Below are positions 32,598-43,794 of a stretch of 64,000 nt of DNA, piece by piece. A model generated the notes under the pieces. The model saw only the letters and a program-made list of their open reading frames with translations. It did no database searches and was not told the DNA's origin. Location of the stretch: positions 1-64,000 of the forward strand of contig CANTFL010001478.1 of the NCBI GenBank assembly GCA_947650285.1. Reading direction: 5' to 3'. Source of the stretch: Hyaloperonospora brassicae (Eukaryota; Oomycota; Peronosporomycetes; Peronosporales; Peronosporaceae). The translations under genes were made by a program, and so were the position numbers. How positions within the stretch are numbered: position 1 is the stretch's first letter; every line of letters starts with the position of its first letter.

Positions 32598-35500
32598 GTT
32601 GTAAGGTGATCACAAAAGCTGACCATTGCATTGGGACGTGGAAGTCTAACGATCCCTGGCTACAGTTTATTCCGAGAGAAATTCGGGATGTATGAAATTC
32701 TGGCTGGTATGGTTGACGCACGAATCTGACCCGATCTTGAGCCCTCGATTCGAACTCCCGTTGTCGATGTGAGCTCTTGATCTTGATCCGAGCTCCCGAT
32801 CTGATATTTTGATTTCGATCTGCTTTATACAAGTATGGTGTGGGTCACATAGAAGTTCAAGAGATAACGCATTCGTTGTATGCCACATAGGTACAGAGGG
32901 AGGATCTTTGTGGGACAAAATCACATATCTTCGAAATTCGGGATACAGATAAACCTATCGATATGCTAGTTGTTTGGGTTTGATTGATAAACATATATCA
33001 GACTTGATTTGCTATCAATCACACATATATATTTCTCTTTCGACTCATATTATTAGTCACCCGACGTCAAGAAAGCTACATAATATAAACAAGTCATAAC
33101 CCTGGATTGTTTGGCCAGAAAGTAAAGACTCTTCACATAAATACCAATTGCGATCCGACGCAGCAAAAAAATTAAGGCAAAGAGCGCAAGATTGCGTGAC
33201 GGCCCAAATGGTTATAAGTCTCGCGAATGAAGTATCTTCGTTTAACAAGACAATCTGGTAGAGATTAAAGTGGTTCATATCGAGAACATTACACTACACC
33301 CGCTATCGTGCGATAATTTCATCACGATTGCGCCAATCCCGACCACAGTTATGCATGGCATCGACTTAAATCCACCTGGAAGAGAGTAACCCGCTCCATT
33401 AAAGGGTAAAAAAGTGATCGAAGTATACAGCACGATATTCGAGTACCCCTACATATTCGATCTTCCGGACGCCAGTGGAGGGTAGGTATCGACTCTTTGA
33501 AAAGCGATCAACACTTAAGCATGATGATGCGCGTGCCCGCATAATGTGTTGGCTATTTTAACGTGTTGGGAATTTAACCGCGGGTACCTTGGAGAAGATA
33601 TCGAGATCAAGCCTGAACCTGTGATTTAGCCACAGAGGCAGAGGCAGAGAGTTTGCTGTAGACGCGCGAAATGGAATGACACCCGGATGGGCGTAGTTTT
33701 GAAAGAAATCTGATTTTTAAGATAATAAAAGAGTTGGGTCGATCACTTGACCTGAAAGGTAAACGTATTCCCCTCCGAGGTCTCTTTGGGGACCAAAGCA
33801 GATCATGCTGCACAGCATGAATCGCAAGGCGACGATTTTCCGGTCCGGATTAAACTAGATGTATCCAATAGAACTGTTTCGACGTAGTAGACGAACGATT
33901 TAAAGGTGGAAAGGACAAGGAAATCATCGTCAGAAATTAAACATCGCAATCGCGCCATGAAAGTTGGATTTCGGCCGGTAAACTTTGTGGAAGAAAAAGA
34001 GGCGAAAAAAAGTCGAAAACTTGACCTTTTATCAGAAAAGAATAATTTAAAGATGATCAATGCGTTGCGGTCAAAAGACTTGATGCTGCAAATACTGAAG
34101 GTAGATCTGTTCGTAAATTATTAATGACCCGATCTCAGCTCCAGCGGCTGCATACATACGCTGGGAGTGATCAACGGAATGGTCCAGTTGCTACGGGATG
34201 CATAATGAGTCACGGGGGTGTATAACGCGAATAAATTACTGGATTGAAAACATGAACAAATGATATAGGGTGTCGATAGCTCTATGAAGGGCTAAACACG
34301 TTGACGGGTAATTTTAAGCACGTAGATCAAGCGTATTTTGCGATTCCAGATTCTCCAAGAAGATATCACACTAGATCATTCAACTCGCGTCAGCTGAATC
34401 CGAGATAGAATTTGACGTTTTTTTGGTTTCCAGCGTATGGCGCTAAGTCCAAGTGATGCAAAACGTTTGCTAGGTCGCATGGAGTTGATCAAGTACGTGT
34501 CGTGTTCGGCCGCTTCATGTGACAGTGAGGACGTAATCCTGAACATCCCGGGTCCACCACAGACGTAGTTTGAAGGTGCCGTGAGATGTTTTTATCAAGA
34601 TCAACGTGTGCAGACCCGTTTAACAGTCTATATATTAGTTGTAAAGTGAAATGTGGGAAGAAGTATGAAACATACATTTCAGATGTCGATACAGGATCCG
34701 GTCGGTCGCGTCAAGAGAGATTGATTACCTTTTTACTAGTTGTAGGATATCTCAACCACTCCGTGCAGGTAGACCTCAGTCGGCCAATGGTTCCGACAAC
34801 GGAAACGGCACCGGGATATTGGACGTAGCGCTCGACGGATTCGAATGTCTGTGATCGTAGATCTGAAAGATGTTTACGGATCATATCGATATGAAAATTT
34901 AAGCCAGGAGCTAATTTAGCCAAGTCAAGTCCGCATGGATACGGTACCCAGTTTCAAATGAAAAGAAGTGCCTAGTGTTCATCGGTATCCTCACGGGCCC
35001 AGCACAGAACTAGTATAACCAGCTGAGCCGATCTGATCTTTATTCATGAAAAGACCTTTCGAAAGTTTTCCGTGCTGTATTAACGCAATGTTATGTTTGA
35101 TGGATGTCAAAACTATCATGCAAAGAAGCGCTGGATAGAAAAGTCATGGAACTACCGATATCTTTTATATATTGCAGCAATAAGGGCGAAGATACGTATT
35201 CGATACAAATCGCGGGATGTAATTCGTGAACATGTGGATCGGTTCATTGGGAGCTTGACAATCGCAATATTGTGGGGATTGGTGATCGCTCCTTTCGCGA
35301 GACGATCCCGACTCTCCACTAGCACTGGACGACCGACTAACGGAATAAATACTTTCATTTTTGCTAGATGTTTACTTTCTCACCTTGCGTACTCGTCCGT
35401 GGGGTGAGTTGCGTTCTTCTTAGTAGAATTAAGGTGAAGCTAAACTAAACCATTTTAGGGATAGGCTTCAATCGGGTGAAAATACTTCACTCGATCAAAT

Positions 35501-36540
35501 GTAGGGGGTGTATCGAGTGAAAATTCTTCATTCGAACGAGTGTGTACTCGTGCGCTCTCCGAGAGTAGCCTCAATTTAGGGGTGATGCTTGATCCGAGAG
35601 CCTTCTAACCACTTGAGTCGTCTCGCTATTTTGATTTTAAACCGTTCGTTTCCAATGCGTCCGATTGCAGTCGGGACGGTGATATTGACGTTTCGCCTGA
35701 CTACAAAATCTAAGGGCAAAGTTTGCAGAGAAGCGGTTCAATCTCTGTTCAACGGGAGGCCAAAGATCCTGTCCGGGAGAATACGATGCGTGTCGTTCGT
35801 TGCAAATTCAATATTGTTAACTGTCAACCAACCCAATCTAGAACCTATGACAATGCATTTCTGTGCGCTAGGTCATCTTTGCGCGATGAATATATATATG
35901 TCCATTAGTTCTTGCATTCTGTGACATTCAGCAGATATTCGGGCGTCGGATCGCTCCGCAGCGAATGCCTCCGTAGTGTATTGCTAGGTAGAGGATCGCT
36001 CGAGCATTGGGTCACGTTATGTGGTCACAAAATTAAGCGGTACATGCCCAGGAGAGATCGTTTTTAATCGCTTGCGTTTCGGGCGTCTCGGGCATCCACG
36101 GTCGGATCGCTGTCGCATCTGAAACGTCGCACGCTTGATGACCCGATTCTTCGTCATGCCTCCATATCACCCATCACCCATTATTCGTTTTCGATAACGT
36201 AATTTACATCTTAATCGACAAATTAGTAAGCCTTTCCTTTTAGATTAATGATCCAAGTCTTTGGTCGCGGATCGTGGTCGTTCAGTCGCCGATCCGTGAC
36301 TGTACTCTTTTTTATGTTCTTTGGACAGATCAGTCCCAATACATATAACAATCGTTTTCTTCACTTGATCTGTTAATCCCATCACTTGTGTCATCAATTC
36401 CATCTGAGAGTGCACTCCATTACTAGATTACTTTCGCTCATAAGGCTGTTCGCACGATTGAAACTTTTTATCCTTCGTCATTCACCATTCTCTACAATCT
36501 GGCCAAGCAATTGACTTTGCTAAGGTTGGACGATGCAAAT
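32598..36540. other. Decayed, gene-poor interval
   Basis: No supported gene. Short ATG frames occur (for example 33960-34124, lysine-rich, and 35093-35407) but show no domain and no promoter match. The part 35310-35800 is related to 51190-51600 and is listed separately. A degenerate GAGCTC/GATCT-rich run lies at about 32745-32825. Confidence 0.4.
35310..35800. repeat. Dispersed decayed repeat, copy 1
   Basis: It shares ordered blocks with 51190-51600: GGATAAATAC-type, CACCTTGYGTACT (35384 and 51261), ATGCGTCCGATTGCAGT (35656 and 51428) and AGGCCAAAG (35757 and 51539). The spacing is nearly conserved, so both derive from one element. The family is not identified. Confidence 0.45.
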
Positions 36541-36544
36541 GACA

Positions 36545-37173
36545 TGAAAGGGACGTTGCGCGCTATTTGCATGTAAAAAAGACAGGTTCAATCATCGACA
36601 AGATGGAATAGTTCCGATCGCGACCCACAACAGCTTTTTCTTCAACACCGGCGAAGCCAGCTCTCGCAGTAAGAGCTCTCCATGTAGAGATCATAGACAG
36701 TGGATCAGAATCCGATCTCATAGATTGTAACGGGAAAGAAAAACGACGGAATGTATTAGTGGCCTCGATCTCACGCCGAGCGAAATTATTTGGAAGATCT
36801 AGGGGTGGATTCGGATGAGAAGCGTGGAAGGCCTTGCGGATCTCATCACGATGAATTAAGCGTGCACTTACTGCGGCTCGAAAACACATGACAATCGTGT
36901 GTTCTGCAAGAGAGTGATGTGCCAGAAGTGTGGCCACAAAATGCATACGTCGGACAAGTGCTTGTACGTGTGTGCAGCTTGTGGAGAGATACATGATTGT
37001 GGCAAATACACCATGAAGAAATTGTACCATATTAATTGCAAGTGGTATGGACCCAGCAAGCATGCAAGAATCAATCCGCCCAAGGCCAAAGGGATCTCAA
37101 AACAGGACGCTTGCCCGGTTTCAATCTGGTACGAGCCCAGCGTTCTAGGCTTTGCGATTACGCATTTGTTATA
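36545..37173 (+). pseudogene. Gypsy gag fragment with zinc knuckles
   Basis: From about 36861 the plus strand reads CTYCGSKTHDNRVFC, CQKCGHKMHTSDKC and CAACGEIHDCGK: three consecutive cysteine/histidine knuckles in the style seen in oomycete Gypsy gag C-termini. Upstream, GLDLTPSEI (about 36757) matches the region preceding the knuckles in such elements. A stop at 36856-36858 cuts the frame just before the knuckles. The fragment ends with SIWYEPSVLGFAITHLL at 37173. No intact product is expected. Confidence 0.6.
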
Positions 37174-37399
37174 GGCCAAAAGATCGAATAAAATGTCAAC
37201 GATAGGATCGAAATAATTATAAATATACGTGATGGTTCTACTTTTGCCTCTTCAATCTCAAGTGTGAAAGAAGGGGACCAATATATTCGGTTTTATATGA
37301 AATTGGAAATCAATTTCGCTTTTGGAGAGTCGTGCGAGTATTGAAAGTATCAAACTTCGGGAAAGTGGAATAAGCAAGCCAAGGCTGTAGGCAAGACCA

Positions 37400-37742
37400 A
37401 CACCAAAAATATACCATGTTGTAGGACGTCGGCGCAGAAATATTAGGTATAGAAAAGACCTATTCTGATACCGCGGGATGTGTGGTTGACGACGGTCGGA
37501 CGCATGAATGCGTTAAGATCGGGGAATATACCAACTCTACGGTGAGACGAACCAAGATTAAGGTCTTATTGGACAGATTTAGTTGGAAATTATCCACTGA
37601 ATGAGTTCTACAACATGATCCGCCAGTAGTATGTCCCAAACAAGCAAGCGGCGATGTTGCCAGAGAAGGCCGAGAAGATGCTAAACCAAAGCGCTCGCCA
37701 GGTTGGAATCTGGTACAAGCCGAGCGTTCTAGGCTCGGCATA
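37400..37742 (+). pseudogene. Gypsy protease plus second gag C-terminal fragment
   Basis: At about 37420-37440 the strand reads DVGAEILG, a decayed D-T/S-G-A retropepsin active site, followed by THECVKIGEYTNSTVRRTKI (about 37500-37560), which matches the protease of oomycete Gypsy elements. From about 37604 it reads NEFYNMIRQ, a stop, then YVPNKQAAMLPEKAEKMLN and VGIWYKPSVLGSA, which duplicates the end of the preceding fragment (WYEPSVLGFA). So two partial copies lie in tandem. Confidence 0.55.
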
Positions 37743-38551
37743 ATTGCTTACGTGTAAATAAAGAATACAGATCGCGAGAGTCACCATATGAAATGACCAG
37801 TGTAATGGGGCACACTTCTTACCAGGTAACTAGTTTTTCTTGCACTTATTGAAATACAAGATTGTGTGCTTTCGGACTTCACGTGCACGTGATCGCTGGA
37901 AGAAGCGAGAGAGCTGAGCAAGAAACAGCTCGGGGTACGGGGAGAGTCGAACTTTATCCAATACACTTGAGTCTCTTTAATGGGACTTGGTTTGTCATAC
38001 TTGTACTATAATGAAATACAAACTTCCTGTGCAGAATCTCACTCGCCGCCCATTGCGCGCGTCAGGCAGCAATTGGTGGTTTGTTTGGTCGATTTCATGG
38101 TCTAAATTAAGCAATCGTAGAGCGGTGCCGACAGAGGTAATATTCCTGTAGTATTGGCTCAAGAGTTATATTGGTAAACATAATCAACGAAGATGATAAA
38201 TACGCTGACACAATTCGTGCCAATGACATCAAGCAGACACATTACGCTACACACGAAGCACGGCAGATCGCTCAGCTAACCTGTCCACTGTTTCTTTTGA
38301 CATTATGAGGGACGAGAAGTAACCGTCACAGCACTGTGCAGCGTTTTACGTTTTTCTTTGCGATATGCTCGCTACAATGAGACATCGTGTAACCCGTTTG
38401 TCCACACAAAAGCATCGCAGAATGTCCAGTCTCACGACTAGTAAAAAACACACGTACATCTTCGGTCTTTGTCTCATATAGAGATAGTGCACCTTCTTGC
38501 TCACCCTTTATCTCGCTCCTCTTCAGACTACGTAGAGACGTAGCAAGCGCA
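37743..38551. other. Intergenic region and promoter side of the DUF726 gene
   Basis: No gene or repeat recognised up to about 38480. GCTCACCCTTTATCTCG at about 38498-38514, roughly 40-55 bases before the ATG at 38552, is a partial match to the oomycete Inr core element (GCTCATTYYNCAWTTT) and is followed by pyrimidine-rich sequence. It is a plausible start region, weaker than the one before the secreted-protein gene. Confidence 0.35.
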
Positions 38552-40588
38552 ATGGACTCTCTCCCTGACAGTCAAAAACGCGGCGTCGCTGGACTCTGTG
38601 CGTGTCTCTTACCTGCCGTAACCGATGGCTCGACCGACTTCCTGTGGTCCCGAACGTACCTGAAGATCGTCGTCGAGCAGTTCCTGGGGCTCTCGAGGAC
38701 CCAAACTGAAGCGTATGTACCCATTTTGATGTCCAGACACCAGCGCGTGGCAGAAAAGACACACAACTCGTCACGTGCACCGGCGACGCTCGTCGACGAC
38801 TTGGACCCGTCGCCTTTTCTGGCGCTTGTGGTACCTCCACGAGCCATTGGGGACTCGACGCGACGTCGTCGAGACTGGCTACACCCAACGACGCTCGGAG
38901 TGTACCCATTGAGAGCAACGAAGCCATCGACGGATTCAAACAGTGCAAGTGACGCGCTGGACGAGTCGCACGTGCGTTCGTTTCGGCTTCAACTGATCAA
39001 GCAGCTGCTGTGGCTCACGATCAAGAGCGTGGGCTACGATGCTCGCGCGAGGACGCTACTGAGGCGACTCGTGCTTGCAATGCACGTGCAATGGAGGGAC
39101 GTGACACAGGAAGAAGAGAGCATTGGCCAGACGCTGTACGCCGAAGCTGCCGCTACGCTGCTCGACCAGAAAGCAGCACGAAAACCAAAAGGTTGGGACT
39201 GGAAACGCCATGTGGCAATTGGTGCCGCAACTGTGACTGGCGGTGCTTTGCTGGCAGTGACAGGCGGTCTCGCTGCGCCTGCAATTGCAGCGAGCTTGAC
39301 CGCGCTGGGAGGAGCAGGCGTGACGATAGGCGCTGCAGTGGGCTCAGCGACAGGCGTCGCAGCAACGACAGTGCTCTTTGGGACAGCTGGCGCGGGAGTC
39401 CTGGGCAAGAAAGCCGAGACGAGGACGAAAAGCGTTCATGACGTTGGATTTGATCTCGTGTCGGCAGGAGATGGCATGAATGTGTACATTTGTGTGTCGG
39501 GGTGGCTGGACGATGACGACTTGCCGACGAGCGGGTTTCGTCGAGCGTGGGGGGATAGTAGAGAGTACTCGCGTGCGCTATGTCAACAACGAGACCGTGA
39601 GAAGGCGGACCAGGCGGACCAGGCGGATCAACGGATGGACGAGTGTTCAAGTCGAGAAGGCGAGCTGTTTCCTACCATGCGTCGCACGTATAGCATCGAC
39701 GCGAGCCATAAGACCAATGGCTCACCTGGAATCGCTCACTTGTCGAAGTCGTCACACATGGACAAAAATGAGCGCGGCAGTGACTCGATGCGTTTCAATA
39801 ACGACTCGGATGCACGCTCTCGCAGTACGGCGAGCACATCAGCAAGTAGTGCTAGCTCACCTGGGTGGGAGCGAGGAGCCAAGCACAATCAGCTTCGCGC
39901 ATGGCGCTGGAAGGACCGGTTTCCTCACGGTGACCAGTACTGCCTCATTTGGGATGAAGAAGTGCTACGGCGGTTTGGTAAATGCATGCGCACGTTTGCG
40001 GCAGAGCAAGTTTCGACATATGCGACGACAGAGATTGTCAAGTACACTGCATTGGCAGCCCTGTTTGCTGCCGTGGCGATTCCGCGAGCGATTTTTCGAC
40101 TGGCCGACATCATTGACAATGCCTGGACAGTAACTATGAACGCAGCGGACACTTCTGGTAAATTGCTGGCGGATGCGTTGCGTAAGCGGGAGCAAGGTTT
40201 GCGTCCCGTGACATTGATTGGGTACGGTATGGGTGCCAGGCTGATTTTCTCCTGCTTGAAAGAATTGGCGAAAAAGGATTCGATTGACGAATCGTGCGGG
40301 ATTGTAGAGAACGCTGTATTGCTCGGATCGCCTCTTCCTATGGATCGCGATGAATGGCTAAGTGCTCGTCGTATAGTCTCCGGAAGATTGATCAATGGGT
40401 ACTCCGACAACGATTGGATGCTTGGTATTATGTTTCGTTACCACGGCTGGGCTCTGAACTCGGCGGGTATCGCACCTCTTGACATTGATGGCGTTGAAGA
40501 CGTGAACTTGTCCGACATTATTGGAGGGCATTTGGAGTACAAGAGCAAGATCGGTGTCATAATGGATCGACTGCGGCTGGAAGATTAA
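38552..40588 (+). CDS. TMCO4/DUF726-family membrane-associated hydrolase-fold protein
   Basis: This is an uninterrupted 678-codon frame with a proper ATG. Residues about 220-285 form a glycine/alanine-rich hydrophobic segment long enough for two membrane spans, as in TMCO4-type proteins. DUF726 follows: NVYICVSGWLDDDD (about 310-323), QYCLIWDEEVLRRFGK, a hydrophobic stretch YTALAALFAAVAIPRAIF, and RPVTLIGYGMGARLIFSCL. The nucleophile elbow usually reads G-x-S-x-G; here residue 559 is Gly (GYGMG). The other likely catalytic residues are in place: Asp619 or Asp621 in YSDNDW and His660 in GGHLEY. Between residues about 340 and 450 lies a low-complexity insert with three 9-bp GCGGACCAG-type repeats (KADQADQADQR) and a Ser-rich run. 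Members of the family are alpha/beta-hydrolase-fold proteins linked to membranes; the yeast member Mil1 binds the AP-1 adaptor. Loss of the serine suggests a binding rather than enzymatic role, which is inference. It is convergent with the next gene. Confidence 0.87.
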   Translation: MDSLPDSQKRGVAGLCACLLPAVTDGSTDFLWSRTYLKIVVEQFLGLSRTQTEAYVPILMSRHQRVAEKTHNSSRAPATLVDDLDPSPFLALVVPPRAIGDSTRRRRDWLHPTTLGVYPLRATKPSTDSNSASDALDESHVRSFRLQLIKQLLWLTIKSVGYDARARTLLRRLVLAMHVQWRDVTQEEESIGQTLYAEAAATLLDQKAARKPKGWDWKRHVAIGAATVTGGALLAVTGGLAAPAIAASLTALGGAGVTIGAAVGSATGVAATTVLFGTAGAGVLGKKAETRTKSVHDVGFDLVSAGDGMNVYICVSGWLDDDDLPTSGFRRAWGDSREYSRALCQQRDREKADQADQADQRMDECSSREGELFPTMRRTYSIDASHKTNGSPGIAHLSKSSHMDKNERGSDSMRFNNDSDARSRSTASTSASSASSPGWERGAKHNQLRAWRWKDRFPHGDQYCLIWDEEVLRRFGKCMRTFAAEQVSTYATTEIVKYTALAALFAAVAIPRAIFRLADIIDNAWTVTMNAADTSGKLLADALRKREQGLRPVTLIGYGMGARLIFSCLKELAKKDSIDESCGIVENAVLLGSPLPMDRDEWLSARRIVSGRLINGYSDNDWMLGIMFRYHGWALNSAGIAPLDIDGVEDVNLSDIIGGHLEYKSKIGVIMDRLRLED

Positions 40589-41719
40589 GCGACGGCGTCG
40601 AACGCTTGGTTCGAAGTACAGCAAGCACAATTTGCGCCGTTGTGCATCGACGGTCGTATGGATATTTACTGCAAAGCGTTTCTAAGCATTCGACACAAAA
40701 GCCAAGCTTGGAGAATTGCAACTCTAAGCATTCATTCTGTGTCTGAAGGCCTGACGAAAGCGCAGCGCTGTCGCGGATATCGTTACGCGTGGCCAATCTG
40801 GGTATCCGTATTGCCTGGTAGGTTGACTCAATCAGTGTGCAGTCAAGAAGGCTGCGTTTTTTACCTGTCCCTTCATAATATGTGCTACATTCGCGCAAGG
40901 CAAGAAGACCCGATGAACCCGACATTCGTTTGCGCTACGAGCTCAGTATGGTTGACTGTGCGGTAAGAAGGCTGACCAGTCTTCTTAGAATGTCTTGACA
41001 CTCAGGCCCGGCATCTTGCTAAGTATCTCCTGCAACAGCTATGATATTATTGCTTTACGCCTTCGAACTTGGCTCGGATGCACTCGATCGGAAGTCCACA
41101 CTCATTCGCAAATTCCAGGCTACCACTTCAATTGCATGCCGTTCGTGTTTCTCATCGAGAGTCACCGCGTGGATTAGACTCATCTGCTATATGTGGTGAC
41201 GTGGACTGCGACAGCAAAATATGATGACTCGAGGTTGTTGTCACTTCGAGCTTACTTGCTGCTAAATCTGACTGTACACGACTTTGACGTTGAGACGCTC
41301 GAGACAGGAACGGCAATCGAGATAGAGTCAACACGAGTGAGAATGACTTGGTAGATTTTCGCACGATGGCTGGTGCAAGGGACTGTAGTAAATGCGGCAT
41401 AATGAATGACGCGGAACAGAGTCACACGAAATGATGAGGAAGATACGATACCTCCGTCGTTTGCAATTACTTCAAGCTGGGTCAAGCGTCTCGCTATCCG
41501 GCAGCCCGCACCGCTGGGTGCATTGGCATCCTCTTGTCCTGTCATCTGCCACTCAGCGAAACTAACTGTACGGCACGGTAAACGCATCATCGAATATTGG
41601 GCTCGGTTGTTTTCATGCTAGCCCCTTGCATACTGAGTAGCGAGTCGAGAATTCTTGTCGTACCGTGGAAGAGCAAACGCCGACAAAACACAGAACCCCA
41701 AGTCAGCACAGACATCCGT
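40589..41719. other. Intergenic region between convergent genes
   Basis: This 1.1-kb span between two 3' ends has short open frames on both strands, nearly all starting at non-ATG codons and none with a recognisable motif. I see no convincing gene. Confidence 0.4.
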
Positions 41720-42662
41720 CTATTGATTTCTCCCAGACATCGTTGACTCTGTGAAGTCGCTGTGTTCAAGAAGTCTTGCGAGGTGTGCTAGCTCGCACGA
41801 TAATGTACCCATGAAAAGTAGCTGGCACACGATCGCAAAAGCTTCGAAAAAGGCTTCTTGGACAGCAGTAAAGCCCAACGGATTCGACCACACGCCGTTT
41901 GCGCACAAGAAAAAGACACCGACTGGAGCACATCAAAGAAAAGAGAGAGAAAGAAAAAAAAGAACGGTAAACAAACTGACCATCATACATCCGACCCAGC
42001 TCATGCGTCTTACATAACAAGGTGGATGTCAGTCCCATATAAAGCACCAAACGTCCCAAAATGTACGCCGTAAAGCTATCCAATCGTCTCCACCGACGCA
42101 GTGATACCCAAAAGGATCGGCGCTGCAGCACTGTGAATAGACCGTCACGTTTTACCAACTTGCCATCAACGTCTTGACTCGCATCCGCATGCAAAGCGCT
42201 TGTTCGCGCCACTTGCACTGCAATCATCATCACCCACGCCGAGACGAAAAAGACAATAGTGCAGACAATGTGCGCGTCGTGGTGCGCCCGCATGTCCATC
42301 GCAGCGAGTCCAAAGAGCGACAGCGCTGTCACAAGGCCGAACACGAGGCACACGTAGCTTGCTGCCACGTACTGCGCACTGGTCTGTTTCCACTGCTTTG
42401 TGCGCTGGTGGCGCGTGCGTAGCTGCACGTACCAGAAAAAGAGCGAAATCGACACGAAGATCAGAGCGGCCGTGAGACACATGCCCAGCAGAAAGACGTG
42501 GCCTTCCGGTTCAAACGTTGCAGCGTACGACAGCGTCGGAAAAGCGTCGAGACAGTCGAAATGACTGGTGCAGGCCACCAATTCGGTGCTGAGCATCGTC
42601 GAGATGCCTATTATGGGCACGAGACACGCGAGGAAGCCAATGTCAAGTCTACCACCACTCAT
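41720..42662 (-). CDS. DRAM/Frag1-type six-span membrane protein, one intron
   Basis: The ATG is at 42662 (frame open further upstream only from a GTG). Exon 1 encodes four hydrophobic spans at residues about 7-24, 55-80, 98-122 and 130-152, with a cysteine pair in the first loop (CTSHFDC) and a PEGHVFLLG motif at the start of span 2, as in the Frag1/DRAM/Sfk1 family. The exon 1 frame then runs into phenylalanine- and serine-rich nonsense, which is intronic pyrimidine tract. Joining at donor GTAAGAC (first base 42013) to acceptor CTCCAG (last base 41923) removes 91 bases in phase 1 and yields spans 5 and 6 (VFFLCANG; FAIVCQLLFMG), ending at a stop at 41720-41722: 283 residues. A second in-phase donor, GTCAGT at 41980, would give a 58-base intron and 11 more residues. 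The GTAAGAC choice makes span 5 continuous. The family acts in membranes (lysosome/autophagy or Golgi GPI-lipid remodelling in other eukaryotes); which applies here is unknown. Confidence 0.75.
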
Positions 42663-43290
42663 ATTGATGAGAAGAGATGTGTGTGTATCGATAGATGTGG
42701 TGTGTGGGTGAGTGCCCTCCTCCCCCACTTCCTCTCGTCGACCTGCTCGCTTTTTGTGAGTACCGCTTGTGATTAATTTGTTTCGCTTGAATTGTCGCTA
42801 CGACCGACGAGGCGACGGCGACTGGACTGGACGTTTGCTGATGGATAATTGTGACGGCATTCAGTGCCGTCTTTGTGCAAGCTAGGTGTAGCTTTCGATA
42901 AAATAACGGATAATAGTATAGGAGCGAATTGGTTTATTTCGGTCGTATAACTAAACTAAAAGGTATAAATTAACATTGACGCATGCGTTTTTGACAGCTT
43001 TTGTTTTTTGTGTTATTGACGATACTAAATGAATGAGGAGGATCAAGTTAATAGAAATTTCGATTTTGTGGGCGTCATCATTGAAGCAATAAATGTGCAC
43101 CACGTCAAGTTACGAAAATACCTGAGGCTTTGCTTGGGTAATTCTTTCTACCGGGGAAGTTTTACTTTCGATCCTCAACCGCCCAGATACCTGCGATCAG
43201 TAGTAACCTACAAGAAATTCGACTCCGCGGTGTACCTTTTGCACATTTGCTTCACGCTTTCTACCGGCTGCGGCCTATTTTAGGCCCAGT
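42663..43290. other. Intergenic, 5' side of the DRAM-type gene
   Basis: Pyrimidine-rich and GT-rich sequence next to the ATG is likely the 5' leader of the minus-strand gene. A plus-strand ATG frame at 43029-43283 (84 codons) has no recognisable feature. No other element is visible. Confidence 0.35.
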
Positions 43291-43295
43291 CGGTG

Positions 43296-43400
43296 GTGCG
43301 GCCTTGGATTCGAACGTATGCGGATATAGCTGTCCACCTGCAGGCTCGAACCCTCAACCTCCCGGTCGTGGCTAAGCGACTGCACCTCCCCGATTGGTAT
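43296..43400 (-). repeat. tRNA-like sequence, SINE candidate
   Basis: On the minus strand, GGTGCAGTCGCTTAGCC (43386-43370) resembles a pol III A box and GGGTTCGAGCC (43353-43343) is a perfect B box (GGTTCGANNCC); the separation is about right for a tRNA. A second B-box-like GTTCGAATCC occurs at 43315-43306. The T stem does not pair well and no acceptor stem closes, so it is not a functional tRNA. A tRNA-derived SINE head or a tRNA relic fits best. Confidence 0.35.
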
Positions 43401-43794
43401 GAAAGTAGAATCTGGGGCGGATACAGCAAAGCAAAAGAACGGGCACCGCGTGCTATCGCACTGACGAAAGACTTATTATCCTCGATATCTGAACGGAGAT
43501 CCACGCTTTCTTAATGCAACAACGGCTGCTACAATGCGCACAATTCCCTATACATTAATTCTTCCGAACGCGCAAAAGCTAGACAGCAGGCCTCGGTAAT
43601 CACAAACATCGAGGGCGTGTTTGTACAGTAAATTCTGTCTACATCAGTGCCTCAAAACTCTCCGTAATGTCATAGAGATCCTACCACCACGAAGTGTAAA
43701 ATCGTGCAGTGCAAGATTCACAAAAGTGCCTAATTTGAATGGAGCCATAGTCCTCGCCCACTAATTACCACACATTTGATGAAATGACTACCCC

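Noticed and set aside
32019..32626. Long Gly/Pro-rich frames on both strands
   Set aside because: They arise from the homopolymer-corrupted array unit and are not biological proteins.
39034..39650. Minus-strand and alternative plus-strand frames of 124-217 codons
   Set aside because: Shadows of the GC-rich DUF726 gene, favoured by its Ala/Gly-rich codons.
42166..42776. Frames overlapping the DRAM-type gene in other phases
   Set aside because: No hydrophobic or domain pattern, while the minus-strand gene has family motifs and consistent splicing.
43296..43400. Functional tRNA gene
   Set aside because: The B box is good, but the T stem and acceptor stem do not pair.
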